A DNA stretch of 24,233 bases from positions 1 through 24,233 of the IMG/VR virus record IMGVR_UViG_3300044998_000013, one strand, 5' to 3'. This DNA is from a virus. Shown here piece by piece: positions 14,744 to 21,828 of the stretch (positions within the stretch are counted from its first letter, which is position 1; each line of letters opens with the position of its first letter). The position numbers were made by a program, and so were the translations under genes. The notes under the pieces were generated by a model that saw only the letters and a program-made list of their open reading frames with translations, searched no databases and was not told where the DNA came from.

Positions 14744-16040
14744 CGCGACCATTCTGGGTCGAGCCTTCAGCGGCGACCCGATGCTTTTGCAGCCCGAGCG
14801 CGCGGAGTGGGCGGCGCACGCTCTTCTCGACGCGGCAGATGCCATTCAGGCCGACGGCAGGGCAACCTCCATGGCTGTCAGCGAAGACTTCTGGGCCTTC
14901 GGTGACGACGATCCTTGGCGTCCATACGTCGTCCGGGACGGTGTTCTGCTTGTCCCGGTCAGCGGGGTTCTTCTCAACAAGTTTCCCTATCAACTCGGCG
15001 GGTGGGCCACGGGATACGAATACATCGAGCAAGCGGTTCAGCGAGGTCTGGATGACCCCGGCGTTCGCGGCATTGCTCTCATGGTCGATTCCCCTGGCGG
15101 TCTGGTAGCCGGGTGTTTTGAGTGTGCGGATGCACTTTACGCGGCGCGAAGCCAAAAGCCGGTTCGCGCCTTCGTCGATACGGCGGCATTTTCCGGCGCG
15201 TATGCGCTGGCGTCTGCCGCCTCGGAAATCAGTCTCACGCGATCTGGCGGAACCGGCTCCGTGGGCGTCATCATGGCGCACGTCGACGCTTCCGGATTTT
15301 ACGACCGCATGGGCTTGAAGGTCACGCTGATCTATTCCGGCAAGCACAAAGCTGACGGAAATCCTCACGAGGCGCTTCCCGAAGATGTCCGCGCGCGTTT
15401 TCAGGCGCGGGTCGACAAGATTCGGGGTGTTTTTGTTTCTACGGTTGCGCGGAACCGAAATATGTCAGAAGATGCGGTCTACGGAACGGAGGCGATGACC
15501 TACGACGCCGAAGAGTCTGTGGATATTGGGTTCGCAGACAATATCGAGTCAACGGAAACCGCCCTCGCGCAATTCGCGCAGGCACTTGATATGGAGAAAC
15601 GCCACATGCCCGCCAATGAAAACTCCATCGCGATCAGCTTCACGGAAGCGGATGTCGCGGCTGCTCGCGCCGAGGGCCATGCCTCCGGGCGCGCGGAAGG
15701 CATCGCTGAAGGTGCGTCTGCGGAGAAGACGCGCATCATTGCGATTTTGAACTCCGAGGAAGCCAAAGTCCGGCCTTTCGCGGCCATGGCTGCGGCGCTG
15801 GAAACGGACATGCCTGCCGACAAGGCGACGGCGTTCCTCTCCAAGCTGCCTGCCGAGGCCAAGGCGAGCGTCGGTGAACCCAAGTCGGCGGGAGGGTTCA
15901 ACGCCGCCATGGATGCAACCCAGAACCCGAATGTCGGCGCGAACGTCGATGCCGGAGGGGAAGACGACGACGAGGAATCTCGCGTGATGTCTCTCATCAA
16001 CGTGGGTCGTCGGGCCGTCGGTCTGAAGCCTGTCAACTGA
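14733..16040 (+). CDS. Head maturation protease (S49) with C-terminal scaffold
   Basis: A 435-residue gpC-like protein. Residues about 65-275 form an S49/SppA-type serine protease: IALMVDSPGG (114-123), the probable catalytic S154 in AAFSGAYALA, SGGTGSVGVIMAH (171-183) and a Lys (K204 or K206) in SGKHKADGNP. The remainder (about 287-435) is Ala/Glu-rich, helical and acidic near the end, like the lambda Nu3 scaffold that overlaps gpC. The protease would trim scaffold and head proteins during prohead maturation. The start overlaps the portal gene by 11 bases. Its stop is 19 bases before the decoration gene. Confidence 0.9.
   Translation: MLTNATILGRAFSGDPMLLQPERAEWAAHALLDAADAIQADGRATSMAVSEDFWAFGDDDPWRPYVVRDGVLLVPVSGVLLNKFPYQLGGWATGYEYIEQAVQRGLDDPGVRGIALMVDSPGGLVAGCFECADALYAARSQKPVRAFVDTAAFSGAYALASAASEISLTRSGGTGSVGVIMAHVDASGFYDRMGLKVTLIYSGKHKADGNPHEALPEDVRARFQARVDKIRGVFVSTVARNRNMSEDAVYGTEAMTYDAEESVDIGFADNIESTETALAQFAQALDMEKRHMPANENSIAISFTEADVAAARAEGHASGRAEGIAEGASAEKTRIIAILNSEEAKVRPFAAMAAALETDMPADKATAFLSKLPAEAKASVGEPKSAGGFNAAMDATQNPNVGANVDAGGEDDDEESRVMSLINVGRRAVGLKPVN
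15606..16040 (+). CDS. Nested scaffolding protein (Nu3-like), in-frame internal start
   Basis: An ATG at 15606, in frame within the protease gene (codon 292), is preceded by GGAG at 15593-15596 with nine bases between. It would give a 144-residue protein made only of the helical scaffold-like part. In lambda the scaffold Nu3 is made just this way inside gene C, and the gene order here is the same. The start is inferred; ATG 15591 is an alternative. The sequence features are an Ala/Glu-rich helix start (TEADVAAARAEGHASGRAEG) and an acidic GGEDDDEES stretch near the C terminus. Confidence 0.55.
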   Translation: MPANENSIAISFTEADVAAARAEGHASGRAEGIAEGASAEKTRIIAILNSEEAKVRPFAAMAAALETDMPADKATAFLSKLPAEAKASVGEPKSAGGFNAAMDATQNPNVGANVDAGGEDDDEESRVMSLINVGRRAVGLKPVN

Positions 16041-16059
16041 TCTACCGGAGGCCATCAAC

Positions 16060-16860
16060 ATGAACGATGTCACCATTCCTCTCGGCTCCCCCGGCATCGC
16101 CGGATACAGTGCTGAGACCTACGGCGGCCCCGCCGAATTGTTTTTCTCGGATACGCCGCCCGTTGCTACCAAGCACATCCGCATCGCCGCTCCGGCTGGT
16201 GGCCTGACCCTGCCCCTCGGTGCGGTCATCCGCGAGACCGGCGCGCTGGCGACGATCTCGGCTGGCACGGCAGCTTCCGGCACCTTCACGGTGTCGGCTG
16301 GCAACGCTGCCAACGGCGATACCCTCGTCATCATGGGCCGGACCTATACCTTCCGGACGACGCTTACCGGCGGAGGTCTTGCCGATGAAATCCTGATCGG
16401 CGCGAACGTCACGGAGACGGCGCAGAACGTGGTCGCGGCCCTCAACGGAGCGACTGGCGAAGGCACGCTCTACGGCGCAGGGACCACGCAGAACCAGCTT
16501 GTCTCGGCCACCAATTCCGGCGGTGTCGTCACCCTGACGGCGCGACAGGTCGGAACCGTCGGCAATGCGATCACTCTCGTCGAGACCGGCGCGAACCTCT
16601 CGGTGTCCGGTGCCACCCTGTCGGGCGGCGCGAACCCGACCTCCACGGCGTTCGGCATCCTCGGTGCTCCGATCTCGATGTTGGCCGGCCAGGTCATGTC
16701 GGTGCCCGTCCATGTGGCCGGCCACTTCAACATGCTCGCGCTGACCTTCCATTCGGACTTCTCGTCTGATCGCCTGAAGGAACGTGCTTTCGTCGGCACG
16801 GAATCTCCGGGCATCCTGATCTCGAAGCCGAAGCATCTTGACTCCCACGTCGACATCTGA
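16060..16860 (+). CDS. Head decoration protein gpD-like with an inserted domain
   Basis: A 266-residue protein placed as lambda gpD, between protease and major capsid genes. Its end matches gpD in pattern: AFGILGAPI, then a GHF stretch, then SDRLKERAFVGTESPGI (lambda has AVGIL, GTF, SDETKKRTAFAGTAISI). gpD is only 110 residues. The excess is a separate block at about residues 71-191 closely similar to a block in the tail tube protein, so the gpD fold seems to be split by an inserted domain. The protein would bind the outside of the expanded head as trimers, with the extra domain probably facing outward. CGGAGG lies before the ATG. It ends in HVDI. Confidence 0.8.
   Translation: MNDVTIPLGSPGIAGYSAETYGGPAELFFSDTPPVATKHIRIAAPAGGLTLPLGAVIRETGALATISAGTAASGTFTVSAGNAANGDTLVIMGRTYTFRTTLTGGGLADEILIGANVTETAQNVVAALNGATGEGTLYGAGTTQNQLVSATNSGGVVTLTARQVGTVGNAITLVETGANLSVSGATLSGGANPTSTAFGILGAPISMLAGQVMSVPVHVAGHFNMLALTFHSDFSSDRLKERAFVGTESPGILISKPKHLDSHVDI
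16270..16632 (+). repeat. Inserted virion domain, copy in decoration protein
   Basis: Encodes about 121 residues running from TAASGTFTVSAGNAANGDTL to SGATLSGGAN. Shared landmarks with the copy at 20358-20723 are GTxTxxAGNAxxGDTxVIxxRTYT, the LVAA/VVAAL helix-like segment, LYGAGT, VSATxxGGxVTxT, the GN(A/S)ITL strand and VSGAxLSGGAN. By eye about half the residues are identical. Confidence 0.85.
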
Positions 16861-16891
16861 CGGCGGCGATGGCAACTGAAAGGACGTAACC

Positions 16892-17953
16892 ATGCCCATC
16901 GAAAATCCCATCTACCGCACGTCCGAACTCGTGGCCGTGCTGCGTGACAACGAATTGATGATGCCGCCGTCGAACTACTGGCTGTCGCTGTGTTTTCCGA
17001 CGACCATGCAGTTTACCACGGAGGAGATCGACTTTTCGCAACTGACGGACAGCCGCAAGCTCGCTCCCCTCGTGGTTCCGACTGCTCAGGGTGTTCCGAT
17101 CTACACCAACGCCGAGCGGCGCATGACCGTTCGTCCTGCCTATGTGAAGCCGAAAGACCCGGTGAACGCATCTCGGGTCATCAAGCGCGCGGCTGGCTTT
17201 GGCGAACTCAACTCCTCGGTGCCGATGTCGCCTTCCGAGCGGTATATGGCTATCGTTACCGAGATCATGCGTCAGCACCGCCGTGCCATCGAGCGCCGCT
17301 GGGAGTGGATGGCGTCGGAGGCCGTTCAGCACGGTCGGATCACGCTCGAAGACGAGCGGTATCCGCGTGTCGTGGTCGACTTCGAGCGCGATCCTGCGAA
17401 CACCGTGACGCTGACGGGCGCTGCTCGATGGGGCCAGCCCGGTGTGGACATTCTCGCGGACATCGAGTCCTGGAAGAAGCAGGTTCGCCGCGCCAAGTTC
17501 GGCGGGCCGCTGAACCGGATCACTCTCGGCGTCGAAGCGTGGGATGTGGTCCGTCAGGACTCCGCGATCCGTGAATTGCTGAAGACGGACTACCTCCCCG
17601 GTCAGCGCAACAACCTCGACCTCAACCTCGGAGTCATGGAAGGGCTGGACGTGGAGTGGGTTGGCCGCATCAACGGCACCACGGATGTCTACGTCTACTC
17701 GGATTACTACGAGCAGGACGGAAACATCGTGGAGTTCATGCACCCGCGCGACGTGGTGATGACCGGGCCGAACGTCCAAGGCGTTCGCTGCTTCGGCGCG
17801 ATCCAGGATGTTGCTTCCAACTTCCAGCCGCTCGCGATGTTCCCGAAGATGTGGTCCGAGAATGACCCGTCGGTCACGTTCGTCATGACCCAGAGCGCCC
17901 CGCTCATGGTGCCCGTCAACGTCAACAACACCTTCCGCGCGCGCGTTCTCTGA
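16892..17953 (+). CDS. Major capsid protein (lambda gpE family)
   Basis: A 353-residue major head subunit, close to lambda gpE in length (341) and in the expected place. Family-like features are the start (TSELVAVLRDNE...NYWLSLCFP), the FDFS/EEIDFSQL-like N-terminal stretch, the helix MRQHRRAIERRWEWMASEAVQHGRI (split here by family pattern: a long charged helix around 125-150), and the late strand region VYVYSDYYEQDGNIVEFM. It folds as the HK97-type capsid protein and forms the icosahedral shell. AAGGA lies about seven bases before the ATG. A strong hairpin follows the stop within 20 bases. Confidence 0.93.
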   Translation: MPIENPIYRTSELVAVLRDNELMMPPSNYWLSLCFPTTMQFTTEEIDFSQLTDSRKLAPLVVPTAQGVPIYTNAERRMTVRPAYVKPKDPVNASRVIKRAAGFGELNSSVPMSPSERYMAIVTEIMRQHRRAIERRWEWMASEAVQHGRITLEDERYPRVVVDFERDPANTVTLTGAARWGQPGVDILADIESWKKQVRRAKFGGPLNRITLGVEAWDVVRQDSAIRELLKTDYLPGQRNNLDLNLGVMEGLDVEWVGRINGTTDVYVYSDYYEQDGNIVEFMHPRDVVMTGPNVQGVRCFGAIQDVASNFQPLAMFPKMWSENDPSVTFVMTQSAPLMVPVNVNNTFRARVL

Positions 17954-17967
17954 CGATCAGACTTCTC

Positions 17968-17993
17968 GGAAGAGCAGCTTGGTCTGCTCTTCC
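17968..17993 (+). terminator. Ten-pair hairpin after the major capsid gene
   Basis: GGAAGAGCAG (17968-17977) pairs fully with CTGCTCTTCC (17984-17993) around a six-base loop. It lies 14 bases after the capsid stop, in the longest gap of the late operon (108 bases). No T-run follows, so it may be a partial terminator or a 3' stabilising structure that gives more capsid than downstream protein. No other feature is seen in this gap except the ribosome site for the next gene. Confidence 0.5.
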
Positions 17994-18061
17994 TCAATGG
18001 CCTGAATGGCGTCTTCCCCGCACGATACTCCGCCCCCATCAAAGTCATAGGAGACCACTGA

Positions 18062-18394
18062 ATGTCCTACGTCACCATGAAAGCCGTTCATCGCGTTCGG
18101 CTCTGCCTCGCCCCTGGGCAGCCTGCGACTGCTTCGTCCCCTGCTTCTCGGCCCAAGGTTCAGGATGTTCCTCCGGGGGCTCTTTTCACCACGACTTCGG
18201 ACGTTGCATCCGACCTCGTTTCTCAGGGCGCTGCTGTTCTGCTCTCGGACGAGGATCAGGCTCCCCCGCAGGTCATCAACGGGGTCGGCGAAGAGAGGAA
18301 GCGGCGCGGTCGTCCGCCCAAGGCGAGACCTGCCAGCGATTCCGTCGAAGAGCCTGAAGCCGATCCGAACTCCGACGGCGACGATGTGATCTGA
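18062..18394 (+). CDS. Hypothetical protein in the lambda FI position, AT-hook-like tail
   Basis: A 110-residue protein between the major capsid and FII genes, the place of FI in lambda, though I see no sequence likeness to FI. The N-terminal half has DVPPGALFTTTSDVASDLVSQGAAVLL, a pattern common in short phage head proteins of unknown function. The second half is low in complexity: a basic AT-hook-like RKRRGRPPKARP (79-90) followed by an acidic run ending in DGDDVI. The AT-hook-like segment suggests DNA contact, perhaps in packaging, but this is speculative. AGGAG lies about nine bases before the ATG. Confidence 0.7.
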   Translation: MSYVTMKAVHRVRLCLAPGQPATASSPASRPKVQDVPPGALFTTTSDVASDLVSQGAAVLLSDEDQAPPQVINGVGEERKRRGRPPKARPASDSVEEPEADPNSDGDDVI

Positions 18395-18397
18395 CCC

Positions 18398-18775
18398 ATG
18401 CCAGACTTTGCCGAATTGAAGCGCAGGTCACGGCAGGCACTTCACGCGGCGATGTCGATTCCGGCCTACTATTTCTCGTCTCCGGACGCCGAGCCTTTGC
18501 AGGTCCGCGTTCGGACGCACATCAAGAATCCTCAGATGCAGGGAGACTTGAAAGGGACCAATCTCAGCTACGCCGAGATGACGGAAGCTCCTACGAAGCT
18601 GATTCTCGACACCAGAGAAGTTCCTGATCCGCAGCGTGGTTCCATATTTGTTCTAAGCCCCTCTGAGGGCTACATTGTGGACCACGCTGATCCGGCCTAC
18701 CGAGAGACGGTCACGGTCGAGGTCTCTGTCCTCAGCGCGCAGGAGCTTGAAGGATTGCCGTATCCCGGGAGCTAA
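18398..18775 (+). CDS. Head-tail joining protein (FII-like)
   Basis: A 125-residue protein in the lambda FII position. FII (117 residues) caps the head connector and gives the tail its docking surface. A loose similarity to FII is visible: NLSYAEMTEAPTKLILDTREVPDPQRGSIFVL against the lambda stretch with ISYAGQG, VRTDEV and RRGDTLTI, followed by a YIVDHADPAY strand against FWVDRVSPDD. It starts three bases after the preceding gene. The assignment rests on place and this pattern. Confidence 0.65.
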   Translation: MPDFAELKRRSRQALHAAMSIPAYYFSSPDAEPLQVRVRTHIKNPQMQGDLKGTNLSYAEMTEAPTKLILDTREVPDPQRGSIFVLSPSEGYIVDHADPAYRETVTVEVSVLSAQELEGLPYPGS

Positions 18776-18777
18776 CG

Positions 18778-19398
18778 ATGTCGTCGAATTGGGCGGTCTT
18801 CGCGGAGGGTGATCTGTCTCAGTCGCTTCGCGAGCTTTCGGCTGACAGGATCGCCAAGCTCCGGGCCATGGCGGTCAATACAACGGCGCGACATGGCAGG
18901 GCTGTTTTGTCGCGAGACATCCGCGATCAGGTCAACCTCCCCGCTCGTTACGTCTCCGAAAGCGAGAAGCGCCTTTACGTCGCGAAGACAGCGACGGCGG
19001 CACGAGCAGAGGCGGTCGTCCGGGCTTCCGGAAGACCGACATCTCTTGCCCGTTACGCCGTCAATCCCTCCACGTCGCAGCGTGGCGCTGGCGTGCTTGT
19101 AGAGGTCGCTCCCGGACGAGCGCGGCTCATGCGCAAGGCTTTCTTCTTGCGGCTCCCCCAAGGCTCCGTTCTCACCGATACGCAATTCAATCTCGGGCTT
19201 GCCATTCGGCTGAGGCCCGGAGAGCGCGTGATGAACAAGGTGCAGATGGTTCGGATGTCCTCCGGCCTTTACCTGCTTTACGGGCCTTCGGTAGATCAGG
19301 TATTCAGGGCCAACGACGGGTCCGGTGCGGCTTCTGACAGAGCGGAATACTTGGCCCGGAAGCTGGAAGACGAGTTCCTTCGCCTTTTGGAGTTGTGA
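18778..19398 (+). CDS. Minor tail protein Z-like
   Basis: A 206-residue protein in the place of lambda gpZ (192 residues). Typical features are an N-terminal helical region with conserved-looking AVNTTARHGRAVLSRDIRDQVNLPARYV, then a strand-rich middle with a RASGRPTSLARY run, and a VDQVFR near the end (SVDQVFRANDG), as in phage Z-type tail completion proteins. It is thought to work at the tail end that joins the head. GGGAG precedes the ATG by several bases. Its stop overlaps the start of the next gene (TGATG). Confidence 0.8.
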   Translation: MSSNWAVFAEGDLSQSLRELSADRIAKLRAMAVNTTARHGRAVLSRDIRDQVNLPARYVSESEKRLYVAKTATAARAEAVVRASGRPTSLARYAVNPSTSQRGAGVLVEVAPGRARLMRKAFFLRLPQGSVLTDTQFNLGLAIRLRPGERVMNKVQMVRMSSGLYLLYGPSVDQVFRANDGSGAASDRAEYLARKLEDEFLRLLEL

Positions 19399-19922
19399 TG
19401 CCTCTCGAATACGAAGACCCTATTCGGCTCCGGATAATGAAGGCGATGTGTGCCGCCATTGAGGAGATTTCTCCTGACAACGGCTTCGCTTCGGATTTCT
19501 CCGGCAGGGTCTTCCGGGGGCGCACGCGTTTCGGGGCCTCTGACCCCATCCCCATGGTCTCGATTCTGGAAGCGCCGATTCCGTTGGAGAAGATCAGGCC
19601 TCCGCAAGACGCTACCGATGACGCAGGCCCTTGGGAGCTTGTCATCCAAGCCTTCGTAAAGGACGACAAGGAAAACCCCTGCGATCCGGCATACGTCGCC
19701 TTGGCCGACCTCAGAAAGCGCATGGCGCAGGAGCGTTCCAAGCTGGATACCTATCACTACTCGACAGGTCCTTTCGGTCTTGGCCGATTGGTCTACGGCA
19801 TGTATATCGGGACGGGAGTGGTTCGGCCTCCCGACGAGATCAGCGAGAAAGCATATTGCTGGTTGCAAGTGACGCTGGACATCGCGGAGGACATGGCCCA
19901 TCCTTACGGGCATCACGTCTAA
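19398..19922 (+). CDS. Tail terminator protein (gpU position)
   Basis: A 174-residue protein in the place of lambda gpU (131 residues), which caps the tail tube and fixes its end. It begins with a helix (DPIRLRIMKAMCAAIEEI) and has strands such as PIPMVSILEAP and WELVIQAFVKDD, then a long helix (YVALADLRKRMAQERSKL), then a strand pair ending in YCWLQVTLDI. This alternation agrees with terminator folds, but I could not confirm family membership by motif. A GTG at 19395 is an alternative start; ATG 19398 has GGAG five bases upstream. Confidence 0.65.
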   Translation: MPLEYEDPIRLRIMKAMCAAIEEISPDNGFASDFSGRVFRGRTRFGASDPIPMVSILEAPIPLEKIRPPQDATDDAGPWELVIQAFVKDDKENPCDPAYVALADLRKRMAQERSKLDTYHYSTGPFGLGRLVYGMYIGTGVVRPPDEISEKAYCWLQVTLDIAEDMAHPYGHHV

Positions 19923-19937
19923 GAGGGGACGAAGATC

Positions 19938-21089
19938 ATGGCGGAACAGAAGCAATATGTTCTTGGGCGCGGCGAGCTTCATTTCGCCCGGTTTTTGCCC
20001 GGAACGCAGACTCCCGATTCCTTCATCTACATCGGCAATACGCCTGAAGTCAGTCTGAACATCGAGGTCGAAGACCTTCAGCATTTCGACGCCGATCAGG
20101 GCATCCGCGAGGAGGACGACAACGTCGTTCTCGAAGTCATGCGGACGGGGTCTTTCGTGACCGACAACATCAACGCCGAGAACGTCGCGCTGTTCTTCAT
20201 GGGCGATGCGGACATTCTCACGCAGGCCGCGATCCCGCCTGTCAGCCAGTTGATCGAGGAGGCTCGTCGGGGACGCGGCTACGCACTCGGGTCGTCGGAC
20301 ACCAATCCCGAAGGGTTCATGGGCATCGACCCGGCCACGTTCTCTGTCATGCTGGCGAGCGGTTCCGTCGCGGCTACCGGAACCGTGACCATCGGCGCAG
20401 GCAACGCCTCCGCTGGCGATACCGTGGTCATCGGAAGCAGAACCTACACCTATGTGGCGTCGTCTCCTGCGGCCAACCAGGTTCTTGTCGGGTCGAATCC
20501 GACTCAGTCGGCGGCGAACCTCGTTGCCGCGATCATGGGCGGGCCGGGTTCCGGTTCTCTCTATGGCGCGGGAACGCTTCCCCACGCGCAGGTCTCTGCC
20601 ACCAGCACCGGCGGCACCGTGACCATCACTTCCAGGCTTTTCGGCTCTGGCGGCAACTCCATCACCCTGTCGGCCACGGGCGTGAACATTACCGTGTCCG
20701 GCGCAAACTTGTCCGGCGGCGCGAACGGAACGCTCCTGGTGGCGGATGTCGACTACCGCATCAATCTGGATACCGGCTTCCTGACTTTCCCGAACACCTC
20801 TCCGGCCCTCTCTTCGCCCGCCGATGTCTACGTCCAGTATGGCGTTCGCGCCTCTACCCGGACGGTCGTCCTGTCGGGCAATGTGCAGGTCGAAGGCGCT
20901 TTCCGGTTCGAGTCCAAGAACGCGCGCGGCCCGGATCAGGTGATCTACATGCCTTGGGTCAAGGTCTCTCCGAATGGCGACTACGCGCTGAAGGGGGATG
21001 AGTGGCAGCAGATTCCGATGCAGTTCAAGGTCATGAAGAAACCGGGCGAGCCCGCCATCCGGCGCAACGGCCTTCCGGCCTACCTGTGA
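19938..21089 (+). CDS. Major tail tube protein with an inserted domain
   Basis: A 383-residue tail tube subunit in the lambda gpV position. The tube core seems to be residues 1-130 and 263-383. The latter has VADVDYRINLDTGFLTF, VVLSGNVQVEGAFRF and WVKVSPNGDYALKGDEWQQIP, typical of siphophage tube proteins. Between them, about 141-262, is the domain also found in the decoration protein. Lambda gpV carries an extra Ig-like domain too, but at its C terminus; here the extra domain is internal. The protein would stack as hexamers around the tape measure. A purine-rich AGAGGGG lies before the ATG. Confidence 0.85.
   Translation: MAEQKQYVLGRGELHFARFLPGTQTPDSFIYIGNTPEVSLNIEVEDLQHFDADQGIREEDDNVVLEVMRTGSFVTDNINAENVALFFMGDADILTQAAIPPVSQLIEEARRGRGYALGSSDTNPEGFMGIDPATFSVMLASGSVAATGTVTIGAGNASAGDTVVIGSRTYTYVASSPAANQVLVGSNPTQSAANLVAAIMGGPGSGSLYGAGTLPHAQVSATSTGGTVTITSRLFGSGGNSITLSATGVNITVSGANLSGGANGTLLVADVDYRINLDTGFLTFPNTSPALSSPADVYVQYGVRASTRTVVLSGNVQVEGAFRFESKNARGPDQVIYMPWVKVSPNGDYALKGDEWQQIPMQFKVMKKPGEPAIRRNGLPAYL
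20358..20723 (+). repeat. Inserted virion domain, copy in tail tube protein
   Basis: Encodes about 122 residues from SGSVAATGTVTIGAGNASAG to VSGANLSGGAN. It aligns over its whole length with the copy at 16270-16632, with one short gap after the RTYTY strand. It contains mostly strands with Gly, Thr, Ser and Val, in keeping with a small beta-sandwich on the virion surface. Confidence 0.85.
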
Positions 21090-21103
21090 TGGACTGACCC
21101 CCT

Positions 21104-21583
21104 ATGGCCCTTCGCGACGTTCCCCTCGTCACGAAGGCCGTGGACATCAACGGTGTTCCCGTGGAAGTTCGCGGCCTTTCCTACTCCGACCTTGCTACCA
21201 TACTGCCGAAGTATGGGAGCGAGGTCGGCGTCATCTTCGGTTCGGTCCTCAGCGGCCAAGAGCTTGATGTCCAGAAGCTCCCTTCTGTCATCCAGCTTGT
21301 TCTCAGTCGCTGTCCTGATCTTTGCGCCGAGGTCATCGCGATAGCGGCTGACGATCCATCCCCGGAGGGGATCGCTCGCGCCAAGAAGATCAGCTTCGGA
21401 AAGCAGACCGAACTCCTCGAAGCCATTTTCGACTGCACCTTTACAACGGAGTCGGAAATGGAAAAGTTCTTGGGGGTCATCGAGCGCGCGGTTCTCGCCT
21501 TGGCGAAGACGATGGACCGAGTGACCCTCTCGAATCTTTCCGTCGCTGGTGGATTTCAGTCCGTAAGCAGGTCAGTCTCCTGA
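21104..21583 (+). CDS. Tail assembly chaperone (gpG-like)
   Basis: A 159-residue protein between tube and tape-measure genes, the place of lambda gpG (140 residues). It has an N-terminal VDINGVPVEVRGLSYSDLATILPKYG stretch, then helical parts with SRCPDLCAEVIAIAADDP and FGKQTELLEAIFDCTF, then EMEKFLGVIERAVLALAKTM. It would bind the tape measure during tail assembly. The 0-frame stop is TGA at 21581-21583, while the -1 frame stays open past it (see next entry). No strong ribosome site is visible before the ATG. Confidence 0.8.
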   Translation: MALRDVPLVTKAVDINGVPVEVRGLSYSDLATILPKYGSEVGVIFGSVLSGQELDVQKLPSVIQLVLSRCPDLCAEVIAIAADDPSPEGIARAKKISFGKQTELLEAIFDCTFTTESEMEKFLGVIERAVLALAKTMDRVTLSNLSVAGGFQSVSRSVS

Positions 21584-21804
21584 AGGAGGCTGGTCATCCG
21601 CGCGCTATAGACTACCCTCTTGGTGCCCTCTACGACGAGGCGGCTTTCGTCGTCGAGCGTCACAATGCCCGGATAGCTACAGAAGCCTTGTTGATACGGC
21701 AGGCCATAGCCGCTAACCTCTCAAAAGACGGGTCCAAGCTGTTCAAGGAAACGCAGACCGATCTTTCCGTAAAGGTCGCTCCTCGAAAGACCCTTTTCGA
21801 GTAG
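21104..21804 (+). CDS. Predicted G-T frameshift product of the tail chaperone
   Basis: The -1 frame relative to the chaperone is open from 21319 to a TAG at 21802-21804. Past the 0-frame stop it encodes about 73 residues of protein-like sequence, including LKEAGHPRAIDYPLGALYDEAAFVVERHN and LIRQAIAANLSKDGSKLF, ending in KTLFE. It has no ATG or GTG that would serve as a start. In lambda and many siphophages the T part is made only as a G-T fusion by a -1 frameshift, so a product of about 233 residues is expected here. The exact slip point is not certain. Confidence 0.65.
21460..21478 (+). promoter_or_regulatory. Candidate -1 frameshift site
   Basis: Within the window where both frames are open, the 0-frame codons TTG-GGG-GTC (21470-21478) contain a run of five G at 21472-21476, allowing GGG to re-pair after a one-base slip. 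GGAAAAG at 21460-21466 (codons GAA-AAG) is a second candidate, and CGGAAAG at 21397-21403 a third, one base from lambda's GGGAAAG. None is a perfect X-XXY-YYZ heptamer. Confidence 0.35.
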
Positions 21805-21828
21805 AGACCGGCTTTCCGGAGGTAGGGT

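Noticed and set aside
19296-20585. 429-codon minus-strand frame across the Z, U and tail tube genes
   Set aside because: It crosses three supported genes on the plus strand, is Arg-rich and has no family pattern.
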